Under the pieces are notes generated by a model, which saw nothing but the letters and a program-made list of their open reading frames with translations, did not search any database and was not told the origin of the DNA. Positions 12,020-24,051 of a stretch of 64,000 nt of DNA are shown piece after piece. Position numbers and translations under genes: made by a program. How positions within the stretch are numbered: the stretch's first letter is position 1; each line of letters opens with the position of its first letter. The stretch comes from Trifolium pratense (taxonomy: Eukaryota; Streptophyta; Magnoliopsida; Fabales; Fabaceae): assembly GCF_020283565.1 (NCBI RefSeq), contig NC_060061.1, forward strand, positions 34,323,362-34,387,361, read 5' to 3'.

Positions 12020-13284
12020 TGATCCATTTTTTATGGAGGCATATATTTTAGTGGTTTTTTTGTTTTTCTATTTTAAGAAAAAGAAAATATTGTGTTGTGT
12101 ACATGTAAATGGAAAAGAAATTTTGTTAGTCAAAAGAGACAAAAAGAATAAAGTGGCAAATTATTGCTAGAAATTGTGAGATTGTTGAACAAATACATTC
12201 ATAAGATTAGTTTAGCTTCTTGTAAATTCTTATCACTGAATTACATAATGAAATCAAGTATGTTAAAATTTTATGTAATTTAATTTAGAGAAATTATGTT
12301 TTGGATATAAAATCTTTGTTGTGAAATTTGATTTTTTTTTTGGTACATTTGTTGTGAAATTTGTTATCAAGTGTTTTTTTTTTTAAAATATTTTTGAGGT
12401 TTTTTTTTTTGTGTATATTTTTTTTAAATGTGTTTAATAAAGTGTAGAAAATAAGTCTCACTATGTAGTTTAGTGGATAGCTATGATATTATTTGAATGG
12501 CCAAATTCGAATCGCGAATTTCTTACTTTTTCACACGTTTTAAAGTATATGTGAATCTAGTCCTTGAATTGCTAAATTTTTTTGTAGAAAATGATAAATA
12601 AACTAGAGATAAAAATAAATACAATACATCATCAAATATATATATACTGAAATAACGTTTTTTATTTAATTTAAAGAGTCCGATTATTTTATTTACCAAT
12701 GATCAAGTGTGTCAAATATTGGGAAACTCTATTATTGGATTGTATATATTTATTTATAGAAATGAGAAAAGTTTGTGGCGTTGGAAATAATTTTTTAGAA
12801 TTCAAACCTTTATGTCTCTTGACGAATTATTGAAGAATCAAATGGAGAAGCGGAATTTCACCAACGTATCATGTGTGTGGTAATGAAGACGAAACAAGCA
12901 TCCACGTTTGAGGGATTGCATACATGCAACCCAAATTTGGCCTCTAAATCATGTTACTAATGTATTTTCTTTGACTTGAAGGGACTGAATTCTTGATAAT
13001 ATGGCGGGAGCCCACAATAAAGAATGAAACACTGTTTTCATGGTAGAGTGCAGGTACTTGTTAACGTGGAAAAACAAGAATATTTTTTAAGATGATTTTC
13101 GACGTTTCAACAACTCAACTCATATGATTCTCAAGGTGGTAATGAAGAACGATAGATGCGATGAGACTCATTTTATTGGTTAGCCTCAACAAAAGAATAA
13201 TGTTTTTATTGGTTGGCCTCAAGAGTTGTATTATTATTTAGCATTAAAATGTAGATACTACGTGTGAGACTGTGTTTATTTATT
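12020..13284. other. 3' flank of the U-box gene and intergenic DNA
   Basis: AT-rich. AGAATAAAG near 12146 and ATAATGAAATC near 12245 could serve as plant polyadenylation signals. A SINE-like fragment lies at about 12455-12540. No gene was recognised up to the Mutator-like element at 13285. Confidence 0.4.
12455..12540 (+). repeat. tRNA-related SINE-like fragment
   Basis: Box-A-like TAGTTTAGTGGATAGC and box-B-like AAATTCGAATCGC about 35 bases apart resemble the head of a tRNA-derived SINE. It is diverged and no target duplication was seen. Confidence 0.35.
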
Positions 13285-14255
13285 GGCAAACTTATATCAG
13301 ATGTCCTTTATCTTATTTATTTGTACCATTTTGATCCTTTATCTTTTATTTGTAACATATAAGTCATTTATCTTGTATATTTGTAACACTTCGATCTTTT
13401 TTTCACATTTTATTAAAAAAATACTGATGTGACAGATAATTATATTTCTTAAATATATTTTTATTAAAAAAATTCATAAAAAAAATTTCATAAAAAGATG
13501 AAGATCTTCATCTTCTCCTTTAAATTTTCTTCTTATTCCTTTGAATCTTCATCATCTTTCTTGAATCAAAAAATGCTTACTCAAACACACCTCCAAATAT
13601 TTCGAATCTATGTTATGTTCATCTCAATCATCTTTTAAGACAAAAATCAAAACCCCCAAATTAACTATAAATCCTAAACCCCACATTCAAATTAAAAAGT
13701 TCTTCAATTTATTCATCTTCTCCGTCATAAAATTGAATCCCCTTCTTTAATCATCATCAACAACAACAACAACAAAGATCATCGAGAAATTCTTCTTAAC
13801 TGTGGGGCTTAATTATGTAATTGCAATTTTCTTGGCAATTTTTTTTAATGTTTTTTGGAACTAATGGGTTTGAAAAATCAACCATTTTTTAAAGATACCA
13901 TGGAACCTACTCTACCATATGAAATAACCATGTGCCATATATGCAGACTGGTTGGGTGTTTGAGCAGTAACAAATTTCTACTAAGTTTTTGTGACAAATC
14001 TTGTGAAGATTCAAAGAAAGAAGATGAAGATTTTCATAGTTCATCCTATTTCTGTTTTTTTTTTAAAAAAAATCAAATTATCTGATGTGGCTGCCACATC
14101 AGTATTTTTTAAATAAAATATGAAGAAAAAAAAAAAGGACCGAAATGTTACAATTACAAATATATAAGATAAATGATTTATATGTTACAAATAAAACATA
14201 AAAGACTAAATTATTACAAATAATTAAAATAAAGGACTCCAAATGTAATTTTGTC
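13285..14255. mobile_element. Mutator-like long-TIR element, 9-bp TSD with one mismatch
   Basis: The arms are inverted repeats of about 150-200 bp. Left GGCAAACTTATATCAG and its counterpart near 14230-14255 lead into repeated TTTATCTT...TTTGTAACA motifs, and inner arms meet at ACTGATGTG / CACATCAGT. The flanks TTATTTATT (13276-13284) and ATATTTATT (14256-14264) match at 8 of 9 positions. The interior frame at 13855-14085 (76 aa, CHICRLVGC, then SFCDKSCED) has no recognisable domain; it may be chance or a captured piece. Confidence 0.65.
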
Positions 14256-14264
14256 ATATTTATT

Positions 14265-14967
14265 TTTATTTCTTACACCTACATACTTTTTAATAATATA
14301 GTTTACATTATTTCTTACACTTAAACATACTTTTTATTTGTACTTTTTGACAAATAATAACGCGGTTTCTGTATTATATATGAATCTTAATTGGTGGTCA
14401 AGTGGATGTGCATTGAACTTGTTTGTAACTGCATCTTTAAGAATACACTGACTGAAAGCGAGATTCCGGAACTAGCTGGTAGGGAAGGGAAGGGAACCTA
14501 TGTGAGATCACCACAAATACTAGTAATAGAGCATTTTTTATACTTATAAAAAGTAGATTACACAATTTTCAATATATTCATACCTTATTTAGCTCCTTAA
14601 TCAGTGTCTCAGGAGCACTGGTTATCATTTTCCTTTTTTTATTCCATTTACTCACTCCTGCTTTCATGCTACAAACTTCTTTTTAGTTAACAGACTTTTT
14701 TATTAAAGTTTGTGTTAATACTCTTGTTATCAGAGGGAGATTCTATGTTAACAGTTTATTCATAAATCCAAAAGCGTTTAAATGAGATGTCGCGAATCTC
14801 TTTTAACTCAACCAAGGTCTTATGTACGATTCCAGACATGCAGTGCAGTTGCGTGTAGATGATACTCCACTATATTTATGGTGAAAAAAAAATGTTATTC
14901 ACGATGAAATCAATTTTTTAAGAATTAACCTAAAATCACATACCAAGAACAATTTACAAATTTAAAA
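14265..14967. other. Intergenic, nothing recognised
   Basis: AT-rich sequence with a weak tRNA-like segment near 14390-14470 (GGTGGTCAAGTGGATG, then GAGATTCCGG). No gene. Confidence 0.35.
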
Positions 14968-15001
14968 CTAACCGGATATTTCACCCGTGCGATGCACGGG
15001 T
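14968..15001 (-). mobile_element. Helitron-like 3' terminus (hairpin plus TTAG end)
   Basis: ACCCGTGC-GAT-GCACGGGT (14983-15001) is a perfect 8-bp stem with a 3-base loop. On the minus strand it is followed after 11 bases by TTAGT at 14968-14972, close to the CTAGT end of Helitrons. The element would extend rightward. The terminal C is T here, so this is a diverged or only similar end. A minus-strand frame at 16391-16651 within the presumed body resembles sequence inside the Helitron relic at 61072. Confidence 0.5.
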
Positions 15002-17196
15002 ATTACCCGGTGAATATTGTGGATTTTTGTGGTAGAAACACATTTTTTATTTGATTGAATAATACATATATAAACCTTCATAATATATCCAATACACTGA
15101 TGTGAACAAATAATAGCAAAATGGAAACCAATTATGAATATACAAACAATTAATAGACAAACATGATATGGAGAAAAATCAACGGCTTAATTCATATTAT
15201 ACTTTTCAAATAGTAGTATCAACAACAATGAGATGATGAAGAGAGAAGAGATGAAATTAAAATAAATACAAAACAAACACAACTTGAGTTTTTCCAAGAC
15301 AACTTGAAAATGCACGAAAAAGAAATAAAATGGAATAAGTTACCTATAAATTCAAACAAAAGGTTAAATAGGTTAATTGTTCTTCAAAAGGAATAGTCTC
15401 TTTTATGACATAATATTAAATAAATTTAATTTCTCAAAGTATCATAAGAGAAGTAGTAATCTATAAAAAAATTAACTAAACATCAAGTGATTCATTTGAT
15501 TCACAACTTATTATGTTCTTCCAATTTATCTGTGAAAATTCTTCTTTTTATCATCTTAACCTTCTTCATAATTCATTGTCAATTCCAAAACTCTTGAAGT
15601 GACCCTCCATCTATCAAGTCATAAAATAATGAAATTGAAATAAAAGAATTACTCTCATTTGAAGTTAGACAACTTATAAGACACTTCAAAATAATGTACT
15701 CGTAATCTGTAGCAATTACCTCCTTTTTTTGCACCAGTAGCAATTGTCTACTCCTTACACTTAGCTAAAATGCTTCAATAATTATGCATAATGCAGAAAA
15801 AAAAAATCTACATAATAAAAAACAGTCTCAAATGCAAAAACTTTGTTTTTTCAAACAAAGCACCCAAGTTGAAATCAACAAATACATCGAAAACCACATA
15901 TTTATCAAAAAAAAGAAATAACTCAAAATTACAAATTAACCACTAAATAGAATACATATCCGATCTAAGACTTGAGAAGTTTTCCCAATGCAATGTTGGA
16001 ATTATGGTGTGAGTAATCTAACACTAAATCCATGAATTTATAGAACGCCAATTGAACTATATATATATATATATATATATATCAATTAAAAATTCAAAAA
16101 AAAAAAGAGTGAAAAATTCAAATTCCAAAAACTTACATTGGTTGGGATGCAAAAAGAATATCTCTCAGCTATCCAATGTTTCCTGCAAATGCAAAACTTC
16201 GAGGGAGTCAACAATGGTTGAATAATGAAGACTATATCCAAACTTAAATCTCCAATAGTAGGGACAACATCAATCTAATTGAAGCTTAAACAAATTAAGA
16301 AGACAATTTATACCCTATAAGTCAAATAAATTAGAATCCTTTTAGACATTGAAATTAGTAACAAATAAAGAAAAATGTCAAAAAGATAAATCAACATACA
16401 TCCCAAAAGCAAAGAAACCGGTGACCAAAAGCGGCAAGATATTCATGGACGACAGCGAGATAAATTGGGAGGACCGGTCCACACATACAATTATATGATA
16501 TAATAGGTATAATTACTTCATCAAGATGAAATTCAACATAATACGTTTGATACTTGATCCGACAATAATTAACGTACTTCTTCAAGTCAGTTATTGGATT
16601 TAGATCCAATAGTGCTATGTGTTTAATAACAACAACAAAAAAAATCATCAATAAATATAAAACAGAGCGAGAATGATTAGTTAGAACATATAAAAGAGAT
16701 ATGAAAGCAATAAAAACATTTTAAACAACGTAGCGCAAGTTGAGTTTCTCTATTTTAATGATCCATATTGGCAATGAAAACAGAAAACACGTGAAACTTC
16801 ATCTATATATTGATGTGTTTTTAATTAATGATTTTTATTTAATAAAAAAAATGAATATTGCGTAAAAAAAATGAATATGTATAAAACGGAAAGAAAAAAA
16901 ATCGGGTCTTGTATAAAAAAGGTTTAAAAACGCAGTAACATATTTGATTTTGTAGATGGAAAAAAAAGTGATTTTTGTTTTTAGAAAGAAAAATAAAACG
17001 TATTAAGTTTAAAAAGTGTGCATTAAAATGATGTTGATTACTTGTTGGTTACAAAATTATTTCAACATAATTCATATGGCTTAGTGGTAAGTCTATAAAG
17101 AAATATAACTAAAAGGTCATGGGTTTGAATCTTGGTGAGTATTTTTTTAACATTTTAATATGAATTATTAAGGTTAGGATTATGGTTAAATTAGAT
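15002..17196 (-). other. Probable Helitron relic body, 5' end not found
   Basis: AT-rich with no intact gene. The minus-strand frame at 16391-16651 includes KYVNYCRIKYQTYYVEFH, which looks like LVNELQIRYRTYCVEF coded on the minus strand at about 61900-61980 in the other Helitron relic. A TA microsatellite of about 25 bases lies near 16057-16082. Where the relic ends on the right I cannot tell. A SINE-like piece at 17078-17150 is listed separately. Confidence 0.35.
17078..17155 (+). repeat. tRNA-related SINE-like fragment
   Basis: GGCTTAGTGGTAAGTC (box A-like) and GGTCATGGGTTTGAATCTTG (box B-like), spaced as in tRNA-derived retroposons and followed by a T-rich end. No full cloverleaf and no clear target duplication. 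Confidence 0.4.
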
Positions 17197-18390
17197 TTAG
17201 CTGGAGGTATTACAACTTTTGTGTATATAAAGATAAAGATTTACACACTCTCCAAAATTTAAAATTATATTTTGACCACACCACATGATCATCTTTTGTG
17301 TTTGTTTGAGATTTAAAAAGAATGATTTTTTTTGAAAAAAAATCATTTTTAAGAAAATTATTTTTTGTAGAGATTTTGAAAAAAATCTAAAGCTATTTGC
17401 CGTTTGTTTATAATCATTAAAATCTATTTTTTTAAGATGGTGAAGGATGATTAATGATAAAAAAAAAGTTTTGATAAAAGCTATTGAAAATAGATTCTCA
17501 TTTTGATGAAAAAATGAAATTCTTACTAAAATGATTTTTGAAAAAATCTGAAACAAACACAAGTAAAATAAAAAAGTAATTTTTTTTTGAGAAAAATAAA
17601 TTCTTTTGATAAAAAATCTGAAACAAACAACCCTTAATATCCACATAAAACAAACATCTTATTGAGAGATACTAATACATGGAGCCGTAAAATGCTGAAA
17701 ATAGGGTAACTTTGCTGACTGTAACGGGAAGCTTTCTCCTTCAATTAAAATTGTCTTTTTGCAATTTAAGAATGAAAAGGATTGGAATTGAAATCCCAAT
17801 TGAAAATGATTACTATTATAAAAGTAGTATATTATATTTGATATGTTTGACCACTCCAATCCCTACGGCATACATGCATGCAAATTGAATAGTTTTACTT
17901 TTAGGTCCGCTAAATAATGCCCGCCCCACATAAAATTTAAAATAATCAGATTTGTCAAATCTTAATAAAATAATTAGCTGATCAATAATCTTGACAAAGA
18001 GTGCATATATAATAGTAATATTATGTTAGGTGACCAATGACGTCTACATGGAATACTAGTTTGTCAATTTGTCTATTGTTATGAAATTATTGTTTGCTCC
18101 ATTCATTCTTTGATTTTATTTTTGACCCAATTTTTAATCCACATATAATGGCTAAGATTTATTTTGAGAGATATTGAGACAAATAGAAATCGAGAAGATC
18201 CAAATCCATAGTAGCACAAGTAATGTATTTCGATCATTAAGTTTCAGCCTATATTGTTTAAAAAAAAGATTATATATAATGAGTTTTTTCTATAAATAAT
18301 TTTTTTAAGCAAATAAATAAAATTTTATAATAGCGGACACACACTTATACAATACAAAATGTATCACATTAAGCAAATAAATCAAACTTA
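17197..18390. other. Intergenic, low-complexity A/T runs
   Basis: A 149-codon minus-strand frame at 17197-17646 is made almost only of F, I, K, L and S codons from A/T runs and shows no domain. It looks like chance in low-complexity DNA. Nothing else was recognised. Confidence 0.4.
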
Positions 18391-18601
18391 GGCCCCATTT
18401 GGATTAACTTATTTTTGAACTTATGCAAACAGTTTATACAATTTTTACGTATTATTATAAGTTTGTCAAATAAGTTTATGATAAAATAACTTATAAAAAT
18501 ATAATTTTCACTAGTGTGAACTTATAAAATAGCATAAAACTTATTTTATATTGAATAATCTGTTTGCATAAGTTTAAAAATAAGCTAACCCAAACATGGC
18601 C
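18391..18601. mobile_element. Tourist-like (PIF/Harbinger-derived) MITE, TSD TTA
   Basis: A 211-bp element. The left end GGCCCCATTTGGATTAACTT and its counterpart at the right, near 18563-18601, form inverted repeats of about 40 bp that include CTTATGCAAACAG / CTGTTTGCATAAG. TTA flanks both ends (18388-18390 and 18602-18604). A 3-bp TTA duplication with GGCC... ends fits Tourist MITEs. Its ends differ from those of the intact Harbinger at 19578, so that element is probably not its source. Confidence 0.75.
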
Positions 18602-18692
18602 TTAAAGCTTAATGTGATACTTTAACAAAATATAACAATTTATAGATCTTTTTCCAGTCTGAAACACTTTTCCTGGATGAGATGTCTTACTT

Positions 18693-18811
18693 GCAAGCAT
18701 TATTATTTTCATGGCTTACTTGAAATAAAATGTACTAGTAGTTAAATAGTTGTGAAATAATTCAATTACGTGCAAGTGCAAGCATTATTATTTTCATGGC
18801 TTACTTGAAAT
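18693..18811 (+). repeat. Short direct duplication
   Basis: GCAAGCATTATTATTTTCAT and the following GGCTTACTTGAAAT occur at about 18693 and again at about 18779, roughly 86 bp apart, differing only at the edges. It may be a local slippage product or a decayed repeat. Confidence 0.7.
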
Positions 18812-20030
18812 CTAAGGCTAGTTCTTGATTACTAATAATACCACTCTGGTAAGATGGGTACTGCTAATTACTGTAATAGATTACGTTAAATGCTCTTAAT
18901 TATACTACAGTACCAGCATCCATTCATTCACAACAATTTGCACGCATCATCAAAGACATAAATAATTGCAAAGTCCATGCTTGGCTTCATGAATTATTTA
19001 TTTATTGGATTGAACACCCACCACACGTACATTTGTTACTCAGACCTCAGTAGTCTATCAATTTCATTCAATTCAACAGCCGTAATTCAGAAAATAATTG
19101 ATAGTATACGTTATTATATGTCGGGCAGTTAACTTTATAAGTGACTCTAACACCACATATTCACCTAAAACTTTAAGACATTGAGTTTATAGGTCTCTCA
19201 CTTATAAAATATTCAACCTCAACTCTTCTAACCAATATGAGACTTTTTCTCATAATTGATAGATCTCAACATTATATATTTTCTCTATTCTAAAATATAA
19301 ACAAAAATAAGTCAATAAAACTTAATGTATACGGTTTAAAATTTTGTTTTGGACCGACTAAACTTAATCGTCCTTGCAATTTTTTTTTTACCATATAAGT
19401 TTGTATTTGTTTTGGATTGACTAAAGACTCATGAGATAATGGGGAATGTCAAAATCAATGATAAACCGCCTATTTTGGTGTGTCGCCTTCAAGAGCTTTT
19501 GAAGTTGAATTGGCAGGTGCAGTTCAAACATACATGGCGTGAGGGAAATAGAAGTGCTGATTGACTAACTAATTTTAGGGGGGTGTATTGGATTGGGATT
19601 TTAAAAGACTTTTTTGGCAAAACAAAATCCTGAAGATTTTAAAGATTTCGTGAGATTTTATTGATTTTGTGGGATTGTAAATGACTTTTTTTAAATGACT
19701 TTTTACAATCAGGATTCTTAAACAGGATTTTGATGGATTTACAATACAGACTTTTCAGATTTCAAACTACTTTATAGATTTTTATGATTTCGAATAACTA
19801 ATTGAATTTTTTAAGATTTTGAAGAATTCATTGAATTTTAAGCAAAATAATTACAAAAGTGAATAAAAAGGATGATAACTTTTTTTTTTGCGCATATAAT
19901 TCTAACTTTTTATTTATTACATAAATAAATTCTAAAGTTTGAATAAAGCAAATAAAAACGAATTTTTTTATAGCAATATTCATTATTGCCTAAAAAAATA
20001 GTAACAAAGTGATTATAAATCCATGATTTT

Positions 20031-20805
20031 CTAAGTAGCATTTCTCCACATATCTGAACCTATACTAGTCCTCCATAAATTTGCATCTTCTCGTTCCTGC
20101 TCTTGTGTTTGAACAATGGGTTCATAATTATTGTCTTCATGATTTGGTAACACTGAAGATGAGGATGAAGACTCATCCGTAGGTTCGACTGGAAATTCAT
20201 CTGAACGACATTCTTTACGAAGAAAATTATGAAGTGCTGCGCATGCCAACACAAGCTCCGCTTGTGCCTTAAATGGAAATGGAGGCGCGGACTTAAAAAT
20301 TGTGAACCGCGATTTAAAAACACCAAATATTCTCTCAATCACATTCCTTAAGGACGCATGTCGAAGATTGAATAATTCCTTTTCATTTTCAGGGTCATTA
20401 CCATGACCTGCAAAATCTTGTAGATGATATCGTACACCTCGATATGGGGCTAAAAATTTGCGTCGATTTGGAAATCCACAATCCACCAAAAAATACTTAC
20501 CTAATTACATAAGAAATGCATATAAAATTAGTATGAAACTGAAAATAGATAAAACACAGTTTAAAAATTGACGACTTACCTTGGGGTACTTTAAGTCCAT
20601 TCCTCCTTGTCAACGCATCATTTAATAGCTTGGAATCATGTGCTGAACCCTCCCATCCGCTAAGAACGTACATGAATTCCAAATCAAAGTTGCATGCAGC
20701 TAATACATTTTGTGATATATTTCCATGACGATCACGATAACTGCTTACATCTCGTCCTCTTACCATTGCCGGAATGTGTGTACCATCAATAGCTCCAATG
20801 CAATC

Positions 20806-20844
<39 letters not shown>

Positions 20845-21533
20845 ATTATTATCGATATTATTATAATAATCACAATTATATTTACAATTTTGTTATAATT
20901 AGATAATGATCACATATATACCTTAAAATAAGGATAAAACCTTGTGCTTTCCCTTATTTTTGCAGGCGTAGTTGAGCCTGGTCTAGCCATCAAATCAGGT
21001 GCTAATGAGTTCAAAGCCTTCAAAACCTTGTGAAAATTTTCACTTGTAGCAAATTGTGACCGGCCAAATGTATTGCGGATTACACAATATCGAGCATTCT
21101 GACCGACAATCTGTAGGAATGATGCAAGCATTTCTTCAACACAAATAAATCTTGTATCCTTCAAAGGTGTTTTTTCTCTTATAATCGTGCACAACTTTCG
21201 AAATACATCAGGATACATCCTATATACTTGTCGAAAAATTGCAGGATCATCATTTAATGCTTTGTGTATATAGTCATATCCCCGACTAGTAATTCTCCGT
21301 CGAGTTAATGGACGCTCAATATGTTCACCACGCATCATATTCAAAAACCGATTCAGTATGTATGTTAAAGCATAAATTGCCATCACATATGTGTATATGG
21401 CTTCATAAAATTCATCATCGGTTTCCTCATCATCTATATCTTCATTTGTATCTTCACTATATATATCTTCATCCATTTCTTCGTTCTTTATGTCATGTCC
21501 ATGGTTATAAGTCAATATCAAAAGTAATATCAA
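20031..21533 (-). CDS. PIF/Harbinger DDE transposase (ALP1-like, DDE_Tnp_4)
   Basis: Three exons on the minus strand, 21533-20922, 20805-20580 and 20500-20031, join in frame to 435 codons. Introns begin GTATAT and GTAAGT and end TAG. The N-terminal part has an acidic stretch (DEDIYSEDTNEDIDDEETDD) and then a helix-turn-helix-like region (FRQVYRMYPDVFRKLC). The catalytic triad is present: first Asp in CIGAIDGTHIPA, second Asp in GSAHDSKLL, Glu in NVIERIFGVFKSRF. HNFLRKEC follows, as in the family. The enzyme would cut and rejoin the element's own ends. The true start may be a later ATG (MDEDIY, about 21476). A TA microsatellite fills much of the first intron. Domesticated ALP1 proteins are similar, but the TIRs and TSD make this a transposon gene. 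Confidence 0.92.
20803..20842. repeat. TA microsatellite in the transposase intron
   Basis: About 34 bases of TA repeat directly after the acceptor side of the first transposase intron. Length variation here would not alter the protein. Confidence 0.85.
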
Positions 21534-21772
21534 AGTTAATACAAAGTCATATTTAAAAATAAATACAATTAAAGTTTAACCACAACATGTTCACAAAAAA
21601 CAAATACTTCAACCATAATAGTTCAACCAAAATGCAACAACGATAATTCGACAAAAAAAAAAATAAAACACTTCAACCAAACAAAGTACAACCAAAATAG
21701 AGACCCAAAAGTTATAGTTCAACAAACTCACGATGTTTAACATAATATTTTAAATAATAGATGATCAAAATA

Positions 21773-22895
21773 TTAATCATCCCCTAACTTGAATTTTATC
21801 CAAGATGAGCGTTCTTCTGATGACATCTTTAAGAAAAAGTCCTTTTTTGCTTTAGTATTCAACAATTCAGCCGTCTTGAAACGCGTCATGTCATTCAAAT
21901 TTGGAATATCTTTTATAACTTCCCAAATAATACCCTCGAGCTCTCTATCTCTATCTCTATCTTTTTCTCTTTTCTCCATCATGTTAGATATTTTTTCAAA
22001 ATTCACAGCAATAGTCTCAATGCCAACAGAAAGGTTTCTCATAACATTGTCTTGATTGTTGATCCCAACAGTGGTATAACTTCCTCCATACTCGAATCTC
22101 TTTCTCTTGTGACTGTTTTGTCTTTCTAAGGGAACCTCTGAATTTAAAGGGGGATGAGATGGTGGACTAAGTTGGCTTGGTGATGGAGGTTGATATTGTG
22201 GTTCATAGTTATCTGGAGGGACAAATGTGTCACTATTAGCATCATATGAAAATTCTTCTATCCCAACACTTCTATTTTCTGGCTCATAAGTTGTTGCATT
22301 TTCTGGCTCTAAAGTTGTTGCATCTGTATCATCTGGATCTACCGCTATGGAATTATTCCCGGTAGAAACTCCACCCCCAACAACAATCTTTAAATACTCA
22401 TAATCAATCATAGTCTTTCCTCGAAGTTTGTTGTGACTTGGGTGTGACTAAAAAAAAACCATTGTTAATATACTGCAAATATTATAAAGTACTAAAATTG
22501 TAACTATTATATATGTTTAAAAGATTGTGAACTTAGCACACCTTTAAGTAATCTTTCCATACTTCCTCAGTAGCGGTGAAAGTTTTTGCAATTGAGTCCC
22601 ATCCAAAACCAGAGTTGTGACGCATAAGTGTTGACATCATGTTATATTGGTTCTTAAACCACTTCATCCGACTCAAATAGTGAGTATAAGTTTTAGGGAA
22701 CCTAGTCTTAGCATTTAGGTCAGGAAGTATTGACCGTTCTACAGTTTGTTTGCTAAGTAATCCATTAGCATCACGCATCCCCCTATTCATAGCATCCACC
22801 AAGAGATGTAACAACTCATTGGTTTCCTCCATTGTCCAAGTTACATAATCTTTGTCTTTACTTTTTCCTCTATTATTTTCTTGCGAGTCTCCCAT
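21773..22895 (-). CDS. Harbinger-associated Myb/SANT-like protein
   Basis: Two exons, 22895-22542 and 22447-21773, with GTGTGC and TAG intron borders, join to 342 codons. The N-terminal region (about residues 18-110) has TWTMEETNELLHLLVDAM, then LSRMKWFKNQYNMMS and SGFGWDS, the Myb/SANT-like DNA-binding layout found in the second protein of PIF/Harbinger elements and in L10-interacting MYB proteins. A proline- and serine-rich middle (YQPPSPSQLSPPSHPP) and KRKRFE, a likely nuclear signal, follow. The C-terminal end has a helical segment with a DRDRDRE run. In related elements this protein helps the transposase enter the nucleus and bind the ends. It is about 240 bp upstream of the transposase frame on the same strand. 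Confidence 0.88.
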
Positions 22896-24051
22896 TTGAT
22901 CGCTAATATATATACATATAATAAACTAATTATTTGATAGCTGATTTTCTAATTGTCGAAAGTGTAATAACAACTATACACCGATATAATATATAATTCA
23001 ATAGAAAAATCAAACCTAATAAATAACATTATAATGAAAGGACAAGTAATAATAGTGATTTTTTGAATCAAACTAATAACAATAATATATAAAATAAAAA
23101 CAATGAACAGTAAAAATTGTGTTTTTTTTAATCAAAATAATAACAATAATATATATAAAAAAAAATAACCGTAACATAAAAAATAAAAAGTGCAGAACAT
23201 AATATTGTGCTGTTTGGTTATGTTAGGTATACATGGAAAAATTGCAGAATACATTCGCCGTCGTATGGAAAAAGTTGCAGAATCATCATATGAATTTTTT
23301 TTGGAAAAAGTCAATTCTTCAAATCAAAGCCATAAACGTTTTTGAACAAATCTGTATGAAAAAATCAATCATCATATGAAAAAATTCTAGCATCATATGA
23401 AAAAATCTTAAAAGTTCTAGCATCATATGAAAAAATCATCATATCAAATTGATCAAATAAACACAATCAATCATCATATGAAAAAATTCTAGCATGAACA
23501 AATTTCAGACAGATCTGTATGAAAAAATTGATCAAAGTTGTAAGAAAGAACCTAATGATGGTAGTCCTGACGGCTGGAGAAAAGTCTTGGAAAATTCTGA
23601 AAAGTCTCAAGGGTTTGAGTGGGATTGTTGGAAAAATATTTTACGTGTAATTTGAACAAAAAAGTCTATCAAAATCCATTCCATAAAAAAGTCATCAAAA
23701 TCTATAGACTTTTGAATACCAATAGACATTTTAAAAAGTATGAGAAATCTCAATTGAATACCAACAGATTTTGTTGCCTTAAAAAAAAAATCATAATTGT
23801 CTTAATTGAATACCACAAGATTTGTTTAACTTTTATAAAAGTCTTGATTGAATACCACAAGACTTTTTAATCATAAAAAAGTCTTTTAAAATCCATTGAA
23901 ATCTCAATTGAATACACCCCCCTTAGCTTTCTATAAATTCTTTCCAAATTCATGTAATATGGAGACTCCTCATAGTGGGATCTCAAATCTCCTTTTTGAT
24001 GACATTTCTGAAGTTTGCATTCCTAGAAACATTCGTTTAACCATATAGTTT

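Larger units (their letters stand above)
19578..23922 (-). mobile_element. Complete autonomous-type PIF/Harbinger transposon
   Basis: A 4345-bp element with TTA duplicated at 19575-19577 and 23923-23925. The ends are inverted repeats: GGGGGGTGTATT, then GATTTTAAAAGACTTTTTT on the left, and the same blocks on the complementary strand at 23872-23922 with a short internal length difference. It carries two genes on the minus strand, first a Myb/SANT-like protein and then a DDE transposase, the two-gene layout of PIF/Harbinger elements. Both reading frames are open after splicing. Subterminal DNA, mainly at 23330-23490, holds several copies of ATCATATGAAAAAATT-like sequence, possible transposase binding sites. 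Confidence 0.93.
19441..24051 (+). pseudogene. LINE RNase H remnant split by the Harbinger insertion
   Basis: Left of the Harbinger element, 19441-19577 translates to LQELLKLNWQVQFKHTW, then REGNRSAD, an in-frame TGA, then LTNF: the end of the RNase H domain of plant non-LTR retrotransposons (the usual motif is RE.N..AD.LA). Right of the element, another frame gives NMETPHSGISNLLFDDISEV, then CIPRNIRL before a stop, the typical tail of the same proteins. Removing 19578-23922 plus one TTA joins the halves, but a stop and frame changes show that the LINE was already broken or has decayed since. The 5' part of the LINE is not visible upstream. Confidence 0.75.

Noticed and set aside
17197..17646. 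149-codon minus-strand open frame
   Set aside because: Composed almost entirely of F, I, K, L and S from A/T runs; no domain, promoter or splice context.
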